From Streptomyces sp. V3I8 (lineage in GTDB: Bacteria; Actinomycetota; Actinomycetes; Streptomycetales; Streptomycetaceae): a stretch of DNA of 64,000 nucleotides. Positions within the stretch are counted from its first letter, which is position 1, and every line of letters begins with the position of its first letter. The position numbers and the translations under genes were made by a program. The notes beneath the pieces were generated by a model, which was given only the letters and a program-made list of their open reading frames with translations, searched no databases and was not told the origin of the DNA. Where the stretch lies: contig NZ_JAUSZL010000002.1 of NCBI RefSeq assembly GCF_030817535.1, forward strand, positions 5,146,001 to 5,210,000, given 5' to 3'. Below, piece after piece: positions 27,002 to 34,002 of the stretch.

Positions 27002-28153
27002 ATGACTGAGACAGCACCCGCGCGTGCCCGCGCGGAGATCGACCTGGCCGCCCTGCGGGCCAACGTGCGGACCCTGCGCGCCACGGCACCGGCCGCCGCC
27101 GTCATGACGGTGGTCAAGTCCGACGCGTACGGACACGGAGCCGTGCCCTGCGCCCGCGCGGCCCTCGACGCGGGTGCGACCTGGCTGGGCACGGCCACCC
27201 CCGAAGAGGCCCTCGCCCTGCGCGCGGCCGGCCTGCCGGGCCGGATCATGTGCTGGCTGTGGACGCCGGGCGGCCCGTGGCGGGAAGCCGTCGAGGCCGG
27301 CCTGGACCTGGGGATCAGCGGGCTGTGGGCCCTGCGGGAGGCCGTAGGGGCGGCGCGGGCGACGGGGCGTACCGCCCGCGTCCAGCTCAAGGCCGACACC
27401 GGTCTGGGCCGGGGCGGCTGCCCGCCCGCCGACTGGCCCGAACTGGTCGCCGAGGCACGGCGGGCCGAGGTGGAGGGCCTGGTGGCCGTCACCGGTCTCT
27501 GGTCCCACTTCGCCTGCGCCGACGAGCCGGGCCACCCCTCCATCCAGGCGCAGCTCACCGTCTTCCGCGAGATGCTGGCCCACGCCGAGGGGCAGGGCCT
27601 GCGCCCGGAGGTGCGGCACATCGCCAACTCGCCCGCCACCCTCACGCTCCCCGAGACCCACTTCGACCTCGTACGGACCGGGATCGCCACGTACGGCATC
27701 TCGCCGAGCCCCGAGCTGGGCACCCCCGACGACCTCGGACTGCGTCCCGTGATGACGCTGTGGGCGTCGCTCGCGCTGGTGAAGCACGTGCCGGCGGGCC
27801 ACGGCGTCAGTTACGGACACCGCTACGTCACGACCGGCGACACGACCCTCGGCCTGGTGCCCGTCGGGTACGCGGACGGCGTCCCGCGCCACGCCTCCGG
27901 CACCGGCCCGGTCCTGGTGGGCGGCAAGTGGCGGACGGTCGCGGGGCGGGTCGCGATGGACCAGTTCGCGGTCGACCTCGGCGGGGACGAGCCGTCGGCC
28001 GGCGACCGGGCGGTCCTGTTTGGGCCCGGCGACCACGGGGAGCCGACCGCCGAGGACTGGGCCCGGGCCGCCGGCACGATCGCGTACGAGATCGTCACCC
28101 GCATCGGAACCCGCGTGCCGCGCGTCTATGTGGACGAGGAACAACGTGAATGA
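27002..28153 (+). CDS. alr: Alanine racemase
   Basis: PLP enzyme making D-alanine for peptidoglycan. The 383-residue protein carries the PLP lysine in VVKSDAYGHGAV and the catalytic Tyr in HGVSYGHRYV. The dimer-interface signature FDLVRTGIATYGISP is also present. ATG 27002 (MTETAPARARAEIDLAALRA by position) is well supported. The following 137 bases hold a 12-bp imperfect tandem repeat and no gene. Confidence 0.97.
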   Translation: MTETAPARARAEIDLAALRANVRTLRATAPAAAVMTVVKSDAYGHGAVPCARAALDAGATWLGTATPEEALALRAAGLPGRIMCWLWTPGGPWREAVEAGLDLGISGLWALREAVGAARATGRTARVQLKADTGLGRGGCPPADWPELVAEARRAEVEGLVAVTGLWSHFACADEPGHPSIQAQLTVFREMLAHAEGQGLRPEVRHIANSPATLTLPETHFDLVRTGIATYGISPSPELGTPDDLGLRPVMTLWASLALVKHVPAGHGVSYGHRYVTTGDTTLGLVPVGYADGVPRHASGTGPVLVGGKWRTVAGRVAMDQFAVDLGGDEPSAGDRAVLFGPGDHGEPTAEDWARAAGTIAYEIVTRIGTRVPRVYVDEEQRE

Positions 28154-28170
28154 GGAACAAGTGGGGTAGT

Positions 28171-28260
28171 CGGTCGTCGTACCGGTCGTCGTACCGGCGG
28201 CAGGGGCAGGCGCACCGGCAGGTGCACCGGCAGACGTAACGGCAGACGCAGTGGCAGACG
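28171..28260. repeat. Imperfect 12-bp tandem repeats between alr and hydrolase gene
   Basis: Two exact copies of CGGTCGTCGTAC (28171-28194), then four related 12-mers of the type GCACCGGCAGAC (28212-28259). They stop just before the hydrolase ribosome site. Confidence 0.7.
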
Positions 28261-28290
28261 TGGGCAGGACCCGGCGAAGAGGAGCGGTTC

Positions 28291-29541
28291 GTGAGCGAGA
28301 GCAGGGCGGAGACAGCGGTGGAGGTGGCCGCGGCCGCATCCTCGGCCGTCTCCGCGGCCGGGCCCGCGAACTGGCGCCGGGCGGGCGTCGCCGGCGCCGC
28401 GATAGGCGTGGTCGCCGCGGGCGCCGCCGCCGGAGTCGCCATAGAGCGGCTCACGGTCGGCCGCGGCATGCGCAGGAAGGCGCGGCTCGCCCTCGACTCG
28501 GCCGGCCCGTACGGGGCGCTGCGCGGTACGCCGGGCAAGGCGTCCGCGGACGACGGCACCGAGCTGTACTACGAGATCGACGAGGTGGAGGTCGACGAGA
28601 CCCTGGCCCCGCGCCGCCGCCGGCTCTTCGGCCGCAGGGCGCCGGCCCCGGTCACCGTCGTCTTCAGCCACGGCTACTGCCTCAGCCAGGACTCCTGGCA
28701 CTTCCAGCGGGCCGCGCTGCGCGGGGTCGTGCGGACCGTCCACTGGGACCAGCGCAGCCACGGCCGGTCCGGGCGGGGCGTGGCCCAGGCCGAGGACGGC
28801 ATGCCGGTCACCATCGACCAGCTGGGCCGGGACCTGAAGGCCGTCATCGACGCGGCCGCGCCCCAGGGCCCGCTCGTGCTCGTCGGCCACTCGATGGGCG
28901 GCATGACGATGATGGCCCTGGCCGACCAGTACCCCGACCTGATCCGCGAGCGCGTGGTCGGCGTGGCCCTGGTCGGGACGTCGTCCGGGCGGCTCGGCGA
29001 GGTCAACTTCGGGCTGCCCGTCGCAGGCGTCAACGCGGTGCGGCGGGTGCTGCCCGGTGTGCTGAAGGCGCTGGGGCAGCGGGCCGAGCTGGTGGAGCGC
29101 GGGCGCCGGGCCACCGCCGATCTGTTCGCCGGGATCATCAAGCGGTACTCGTTCGCGTCCAGGGACGTCGACCCGGCGGTCGCGCGGTTCGCCGAACGGC
29201 TGATCGAGGGCACGCCGATCGACGTGGTCGCCGAGTTCTACCCGGCCTTCACCGACCACGACAAGACCGCGGCGCTCGCCCGGTTCGCCGACCTGCCCGT
29301 GCTCGTACTGGCCGGGGTCAAGGACCTGGTGACGCCCAGCGAGCACAGCGAGTCCATCGCCGGCCTGCTGCCGGACGCCGAACTGGTGCTCGTGCCGGAC
29401 GCCGGGCACCTCGTGATGCTGGAGCATCCGGAGGCCGTCACGGACCGGCTCGCCGACCTGCTCACCCGCGTCGGTGCCGTCCCGGCAGGGGCTACCGTGG
29501 GCGGTTATGGAAGCACCAGCAGCACCGCACGACGCGGTTGA
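28291..29541 (+). CDS. Alpha/beta hydrolase with N-terminal membrane anchor
   Basis: 416 residues from GTG 28291. Residues ~25-55 form an Ala-rich TM segment (AGVAGAAIGVVAAGAAAGVA); the rest is an alpha/beta hydrolase fold. The oxyanion region is VVFSHGYCLSQDSWHFQR and the nucleophile elbow is VLVGHSMGGMTMMAL. The acid Asp lies near LVLAGVKDLVTP and the His is in PDAGHLVMLEHPE. Substrate unknown. It overlaps tsaE by 35 bases and lies between alr and the t6A genes, a position seen across Streptomyces. Confidence 0.88.
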   Translation: MSESRAETAVEVAAAASSAVSAAGPANWRRAGVAGAAIGVVAAGAAAGVAIERLTVGRGMRRKARLALDSAGPYGALRGTPGKASADDGTELYYEIDEVEVDETLAPRRRRLFGRRAPAPVTVVFSHGYCLSQDSWHFQRAALRGVVRTVHWDQRSHGRSGRGVAQAEDGMPVTIDQLGRDLKAVIDAAAPQGPLVLVGHSMGGMTMMALADQYPDLIRERVVGVALVGTSSGRLGEVNFGLPVAGVNAVRRVLPGVLKALGQRAELVERGRRATADLFAGIIKRYSFASRDVDPAVARFAERLIEGTPIDVVAEFYPAFTDHDKTAALARFADLPVLVLAGVKDLVTPSEHSESIAGLLPDAELVLVPDAGHLVMLEHPEAVTDRLADLLTRVGAVPAGATVGGYGSTSSTARRG

Positions 29542-30124
29542 CCCCCTGGGAGCGCCGGAGCGTCCGGCCTCCTCGACGTCCTCCCCCCGGGCCGGTTCTT
29601 CCCGGCCCGGCCCTCCCCGGGCCGACTCCCTCCGGGCCGGCGCCACGGCCGAGCTGACCGTCACCTCGCCCGAGCGGATGCGGGAGCTGGGGCGCGGGCT
29701 CGCCGGGCTGCTGCGGGCCGGGGACCTCGTGATGCTCACCGGCGAACTGGGCGCGGGCAAGACCACCCTGACGCGCGGGCTCGGCGAAGGGCTCGGTGTC
29801 CGGGGCGCGGTCACCTCGCCGACCTTCGTGATCGCCCGCGTGCACCCGTCCCTCGGTGACGGGCCGCCGCTGGTCCACGTGGACGCCTACCGGCTGGGTG
29901 GCGGACTCGACGAGATGGAGGACCTCGACCTCGACGTGTCGCTGTCCGACTCCGTCGTCGTCGTCGAATGGGGTGAGGGCAAGGTCGAGGAGTTGACGGA
30001 CGACCGGCTGCACGTGCTGATCCACCGGGCGGAGGGGGACACGACGGACGAGGTCCGGCGGGTGACGCTCCGCGGCGTGGGGGAGCGGTGGCGTTCCGTG
30101 GAGCTGGCCGGGCTCGCCGGCTGA
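29507..30124 (+). CDS. tsaE: tRNA t6A biosynthesis ATPase
   Basis: TsaE powers the TsaB-TsaD complex that makes N6-threonylcarbamoyladenosine at tRNA position 37. The P-loop is LTGELGAGKTTLTRGLG, followed by SPTFVIARVH, HVDAYRLGG and VVVEWGEGK. From ATG 29507 the product is 205 residues; the first ~50 are a Pro/Ser/Arg-rich head longer than in Bacillus or E. coli TsaE. The start overlaps the hydrolase gene, suggesting coupled translation. An in-frame start at 29474 is possible. Confidence 0.93.
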   Translation: MEAPAAPHDAVDPLGAPERPASSTSSPRAGSSRPGPPRADSLRAGATAELTVTSPERMRELGRGLAGLLRAGDLVMLTGELGAGKTTLTRGLGEGLGVRGAVTSPTFVIARVHPSLGDGPPLVHVDAYRLGGGLDEMEDLDLDVSLSDSVVVVEWGEGKVEELTDDRLHVLIHRAEGDTTDEVRRVTLRGVGERWRSVELAGLAG

Positions 30125-30233
30125 CCGAGCCGTCGGCCGGCCTGTGTTTGTAGGTTCGTCCCAACGTTCCGACAGGGTGTCGGGAAGATGTTGCGTCCGG
30201 CGGGTCCGGCGTGGTGACATGGGCGGAGGAGTT

Positions 30234-30251
30234 GGTTAGGTCTACCTAACC
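30234..30251. promoter_or_regulatory. 18-bp inverted repeat upstream of a candidate small gene
   Basis: GGTTAGGT and ACCTAACC are perfect 8-bp arms around CT. It lies 32 bases before the GTG at 30284, in an operator position. It resembles DtxR/DmdR iron boxes in base content, but the half-site spacing differs. Confidence 0.55.
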
Positions 30252-30283
30252 ACGTCTGCTCCCGGAGCCGGTAGGAGGTCGCC

Positions 30284-30490
30284 GTGACGTCGTCGGAACG
30301 TGGTCCTTCGCGTGTGGGTGCGGTTTCCGAGGGTCCTGGGGTTCCTGATGCTCCTCGGGTCTCCGTGGCGGAACTGCTGGCCGTAGGGGGGTTCGTGCGG
30401 GCTGTCTCCTCGCCGCCGGCCGCCCCCGGCGGGGGTGTGGAGCCGGGTGGGTCCGTCGGGTCCGTGCGGGAGGAGCGGCGGGCCGCCTAG
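30284..30490 (+). CDS. Candidate 68-residue small protein
   Basis: GTG 30284 has a strong TAGGAGG ribosome site five bases upstream. The product starts MTSSERGPSRVGAV, has one plausible structured segment (PRVSVAELLAVGGFVRAV), and ends in a Gly/Pro/Ser-rich basic tail. It has no recognised family. It follows tsaE on the same strand with a palindrome between them. The clear ribosome site argues for translation; the low complexity argues for caution. Confidence 0.45.
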   Translation: MTSSERGPSRVGAVSEGPGVPDAPRVSVAELLAVGGFVRAVSSPPAAPGGGVEPGGSVGSVREERRAA

Positions 30491-30549
30491 CGGTTTCCTC
30501 GCGGTTCCCTCGCGGGGCTCTGGCCGGGTGGATTCCGCGGGTTCGCTGT

Positions 30550-30661
30550 GGCTGGTCGCGCAGTTCCCCGCGCCCCTGAAGGGCGAAAGGACTGCGCAGT
30601 TCCCCGCGTCCCTGAGGGGCGAAAGGACTGCGTGGTTCCCCGCGTCCCTGAGGGGCGCCCC
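30550..30661 (+). repeat. Dispersed hairpin element, three tandem copies (36-bp period)
   Basis: The CAGTTCCCCGCG core starts at 30561 and 30597, and as TGGTTCCCCGCG at 30633, giving an exact 36-bp period. Each copy carries its CCCTGA(A)GGG stem. They lie between the small gene and the convergent L,D-transpeptidase-like gene. Confidence 0.85.
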
Positions 30662-30668
30662 GTGGGTG

Positions 30669-31259
30669 CTACTTGATCACTGTGACCTGGGTGCCGATGG
30701 TGGCGAAGGTCCACATCTGTGTGCCGTCCTCCCTCGATTCCCTGATGGCGCCCAGTTTCCTGGTGGGGTCCGGGGGTGCGACCGTGCCGTCGGACGCGGC
30801 GCTGAAGCCGATCGCGACGCCGTCCAGACCCGCGAAGCGGACCACGTGCTCGACGGCCACCCCGTCCGTGCCGACGATGGTGGCGGAGCGCGAGGAGACG
30901 GCGTACCGGTCCGGCGGCGGGTCCACCGTGCCGGGGCTGACCCGGAACGTCCGCTCGACGCCGCCCCCCTGGCCGACCAGCCACACCCGGTCGTCGTCCA
31001 GCGAGTAGACGACCCGCCGCCCGGTGCCCGACCCGGCGGGCAGCGCCGTCGGGTGCCGGCTGTCCCGCGGGGCCTTCGGAGCGGCGGCGGCCGAGGACTC
31101 GGAGGCCGGCGGCGAGGCCAGGTCGTCCGGCGCGTTCGCCGATGCCTGGTAGGTGAGGAAGCCGATCACGGCGAATGCCGTCGCGGTGAGCCCGGCCACG
31201 ATTCCCGAGCTGCTCCGAACCACCTTGCGTGCCCACCTCTCGTACGGTCCGTGCGGCAT
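30669..31259 (-). CDS. L,D-transpeptidase-like membrane protein lacking catalytic residues
   Basis: 196 residues: cytoplasmic head, TM ~18-38 (SGIVAGLTATAFAVIGFLTY), Ala/Pro/Ser linker to ~78, then a YkuD-like fold. The fold starts RRVVYSLDDDRVWLV with TFRVSPGT and ends DGTQMWTFATIGTQVTVI. Active L,D-transpeptidases have S-H-G-C-[IV]-R here. This protein has KLGAIR at residues 168-173, so the nucleophilic Cys is Ala and the His is Leu. The upstream catalytic His site reads GFSA (151-154). It should therefore be catalytically dead and may bind peptidoglycan or regulate an active enzyme. Assignment rests on motif order and spacing read by eye. Confidence 0.72.
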   Translation of the reverse strand: MPHGPYERWARKVVRSSSGIVAGLTATAFAVIGFLTYQASANAPDDLASPPASESSAAAAPKAPRDSRHPTALPAGSGTGRRVVYSLDDDRVWLVGQGGGVERTFRVSPGTVDPPPDRYAVSSRSATIVGTDGVAVEHVVRFAGLDGVAIGFSAASDGTVAPPDPTRKLGAIRESREDGTQMWTFATIGTQVTVIK

Positions 31260-31400
31260 GTGTCCGTGCGGATGCGTCCGTGCGCATACCCGTACGCATG
31301 TCCGTGCATTTGTCCGTGTTGTGCCGGTGTGACGTTAGCAGGAAGTGCCTGCCGGATTGAGGCGGCCGTGCGCCGGGTCCGGGCGCCGTAGGCTGTTCGC

Positions 31401-32060
31401 GTGCTCTTGCTCGCTCTGGATACCGCCACCCCCGCCGTCACCGTCGCGCTGCACGACGGGATGTCCGTCGTCGCCGCCTCCAGCCAGGTGGACGCGCGTC
31501 GGCACGGGGAACTGCTCCTGCCGGCCGTCGACCGGGTGCTCACCGAGGCCGGGCTGCGGCTCGACTCCGTCACCGGCGTCGTCGTCGGCGTGGGCCCCGG
31601 CCCGTACACCGGGCTCAGGGTCGGCCTGATGACCGCCGACACCTTCGGGCTCGCGCTCGGCGTCCCCGTGCACGGAGTGTGCACGCTGGACGGCCTCGCG
31701 TACGCCGCCGGGGTGGAGGGCGAGGTCGACGGCCCCTTCGTCGTGGCGACCGACGCCCGGCGCAAGGAGGTCTACTGGGCGCGGTACGCCGACGCCCGTA
31801 CCCGGGTCACCGAGCCGGCCGTGGACCGGCCCGGCGAGCTGGACATCGGCGGGCTGCCCGCCGTCGGCGCCGGCGCGCTCCTCTACCCCGACACCTTCCC
31901 GGACGCCCGCGCCCCCGAGCACGTCTCGGCCGCCGCGCTCGCGTCCCTGGCGGCGGAGCGGCTTGCGGCGGGCGAGGAACTGGAGGCGCCCCGGCCCCTC
32001 TATCTGCGCCGGCCCGACGCCCAGGTGCCCAAGAACTACAAGGTGGTCACCCCCAAGTGA
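31401..32060 (+). CDS. tsaB: tRNA t6A biosynthesis protein TsaB
   Basis: Scaffold partner of TsaD in the threonylcarbamoyl transfer complex. The 219-residue ASKHA-fold protein starts MLLLALDTATPAVTVALHDG, with HGELLLPAVDRVL and the motif VGVGPGPYTGLRVGLMTADT. GTG 31401 is the start. Its stop overlaps the rimI GTG by four bases (GTGA), so the genes are translationally coupled. Confidence 0.95.
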   Translation: MLLLALDTATPAVTVALHDGMSVVAASSQVDARRHGELLLPAVDRVLTEAGLRLDSVTGVVVGVGPGPYTGLRVGLMTADTFGLALGVPVHGVCTLDGLAYAAGVEGEVDGPFVVATDARRKEVYWARYADARTRVTEPAVDRPGELDIGGLPAVGAGALLYPDTFPDARAPEHVSAAALASLAAERLAAGEELEAPRPLYLRRPDAQVPKNYKVVTPK

Positions 32061-32584
32061 CGACCGCGGTGCTGCGCGAGATGCGCTGGTGGGACATCGA
32101 GCCCGTACTGGAGCTGGAGAAGGACCTCTTCCCCGAGGACGCCTGGTCGCGGGGCATGTTCTGGTCCGACCTGGCCCACGCGCGCGGGCCCGCGGCGACC
32201 CGGCGGTACGTCGTGGCCGAGGCCGGGGCCGAGTTCGGCGCCGAGCCCGGGGAGGGCCGGCGGATCGTCGGGTACGCGGGACTCGCCGCCGCCGGGGAGG
32301 CCGGTGACGTGCAGACCATCGCCGTCGCCCGGGAGCACTGGGGCACCGGGCTCGGCGCGCTGCTGCTGACCGAACTGCTGCGGGCCGCGACCGCCTTCGA
32401 GTGCACCGAGGTGCTGCTGGAGTGCCGGGTCGACAACATCCGCGCCCAGAAGCTCTACGAGCGCTTCGGCTTCGAGCCGATCGGCTTCCGGCGCGGCTAC
32501 TACCAGCCGGGAAACGTGGACGCCCTCGTGATGCGCCTCAACGACCCGTCAACTTCCGTACAAGGAACCGAGATCAATGGCTGA
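32057..32584 (+). CDS. rimI: Ribosomal-protein-alanine N-acetyltransferase
   Basis: GNAT acetyltransferase, by family acting on the N-terminus of S18; actinobacterial members may have other substrates. The 175-residue protein has the CoA-binding region [18 protein letters not shown]. Other motifs are [20 protein letters not shown] and [17 protein letters not shown] 32057 overlaps the tsaB stop. Its 3' end overlaps tsaD by eight bases. An in-frame open region back to 31679 is antisense-like noise inside tsaB. Confidence 0.93.
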   Translation: MTTAVLREMRWWDIEPVLELEKDLFPEDAWSRGMFWSDLAHARGPAATRRYVVAEAGAEFGAEPGEGRRIVGYAGLAAAGEAGDVQTIAVAREHWGTGLGALLLTELLRAATAFECTEVLLECRVDNIRAQKLYERFGFEPIGFRRGYYQPGNVDALVMRLNDPSTSVQGTEING

Positions 32585-33692
32585 CGAACCTCTCGTCCTC
32601 GGCATCGAGACCTCCTGCGACGAGACCGGTGTCGGCATCGTCCGGGGCACGACCCTGCTCGCCGACGCCATCGCGTCGAGCGTCGACGAGCACGCGCGCT
32701 TCGGCGGGGTCGTGCCGGAGGTCGCCTCCCGCGCGCACCTGGAGGCGATGGTGCCGACCATCGAGCGGGCGCTGAAGGAGGCCGGGGTCGCCGCCCGCGA
32801 CCTCGACGGCATCTCCGTCACCGCCGGGCCCGGACTCGCGGGTGCGCTGCTGGTGGGGGTCTCGGCGGCGAAGGCGTACGCGTACGCACTGGGGAAGCCG
32901 CTGTACGGCGTCAACCACCTGGCGTCCCACATCTGTGTGGACCAGCTGGAGCACGGCCCGCTGCCCGAGCCGACGATGGCGCTGCTCGTCTCCGGCGGGC
33001 ACTCCTCGCTGCTGCTGTCCTCGGACATCACGAGCGACGTACGGCCGATGGGCGCGACCATCGACGACGCGGCCGGCGAGGCCTTCGACAAGATCGCCCG
33101 CGTGCTGAACCTCGGGTTCCCGGGCGGGCCGGTCATCGACCGGTACGCGAAGGAGGGCGACCCGGACGCGATCTCCTTCCCGCGCGGGCTCACCGGGCCG
33201 CGCGACGCCGCGTACGACTTCTCCTTCTCCGGGCTGAAGACCGCCGTGGCGCGGTGGATCGAGGCCAGGCGGGCGGCGGGCGAGGAGGTGCCGGTGCGGG
33301 ACGTGGCCGCGTCCTTCCAGGAGGCGGTGGTGGACGTGCTGACACGCAAGGCGGTACGGGCCTGCCGTGACGAGGGTGTCGACCACCTGATGATCGGTGG
33401 CGGGGTGGCCGCCAACTCGCGGTTGCGGGTGCTGGCCCAGGAGCGGTGCGAGGCCGCGGGGATCAAGCTCCGGGTGCCGCGGCCGAAGCTGTGCACGGAC
33501 AACGGGGCGATGGTCGCCGCGCTCGGCGCCGAGATGGTGGCCCGCGGGCGGGCCGCCTCCGACTGGGACCTGTCGGCGGACTCGTCGCTGCCGGTCACCG
33601 ACCCGCACGTGCCGGGGCGCGGCCACTCCGGCGAGCACGCGCACACCCACGATCACGTGCACGAGGCCGGCGAGGGGAACCTGTACCCGTGA
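32577..33692 (+). CDS. tsaD: tRNA threonylcarbamoyladenosine transferase TsaD with His-rich tail
   Basis: Catalytic subunit for t6A37 formation, with an iron site. The 371-residue protein has [12 protein letters not shown]. The metal ligands are HLEAM and [13 protein letters not shown], and the nucleotide motifs are SGGHSSLLL and [13 protein letters not shown]. The last ~25 residues ([17 protein letters not shown]) form a His-rich tail with six His in fourteen residues, absent from E. coli TsaD and likely metal-binding. Start ATG 32577 overlaps rimI. Confidence 0.96.
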   Translation: MADEPLVLGIETSCDETGVGIVRGTTLLADAIASSVDEHARFGGVVPEVASRAHLEAMVPTIERALKEAGVAARDLDGISVTAGPGLAGALLVGVSAAKAYAYALGKPLYGVNHLASHICVDQLEHGPLPEPTMALLVSGGHSSLLLSSDITSDVRPMGATIDDAAGEAFDKIARVLNLGFPGGPVIDRYAKEGDPDAISFPRGLTGPRDAAYDFSFSGLKTAVARWIEARRAAGEEVPVRDVAASFQEAVVDVLTRKAVRACRDEGVDHLMIGGGVAANSRLRVLAQERCEAAGIKLRVPRPKLCTDNGAMVAALGAEMVARGRAASDWDLSADSSLPVTDPHVPGRGHSGEHAHTHDHVHEAGEGNLYP

Positions 33693-33946
33693 CCGTCGCG
33701 CTGATGTGGGAGGCGCGGGCCGCCGAGGGGCGGGGCGCGGAACTCCTCGCCTGGGTCCGGGCGCAGGAACTGCCCGGGACGCCGCTGCGCCGGGAGATCC
33801 TCCGGGCCCCGCAGGACCGCGTGCTCGTCATCACCTGGTGGGACGCGGCGTACGACGCCGAGCTGCCCGAACTGCCGGAACCTGGCGGCGACCTGGTCGC
33901 ACGGCCGGCACACCGCTGGCGCTTCGAACCGGTACCGCAGGACTGA
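33689..33946 (+). CDS. Small protein translationally coupled to tsaD
   Basis: 85 residues from GTG 33689, whose GTGA overlaps the tsaD stop; a GAGGGGAAC ribosome site lies inside tsaD. It starts [20 protein letters not shown] and has [13 protein letters not shown], compatible with a dimeric alpha/beta-barrel (ABM-like) fold. Function unknown. Coupling to the t6A genes suggests co-expression, but a role in tRNA modification is not shown. Confidence 0.75.
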   Translation: MTVALMWEARAAEGRGAELLAWVRAQELPGTPLRREILRAPQDRVLVITWWDAAYDAELPELPEPGGDLVARPAHRWRFEPVPQD

Positions 33947-34002
33947 CGGGGGCACACTCCCACGGACTTGTGCCCCCGCGTCCCCCCGTCCCCGCGCCGG
34001 GG

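Noticed and set aside
24268..27723. 1151-residue minus-strand open frame
   Set aside because: Shadow over the secreted-protein, nnrD and alr genes; repetitive composition.
30234..30251. DtxR/DmdR iron box
   Set aside because: Bases are similar but the arms are separated by two bases and the half-site register does not match the 19-bp iron-box layout.
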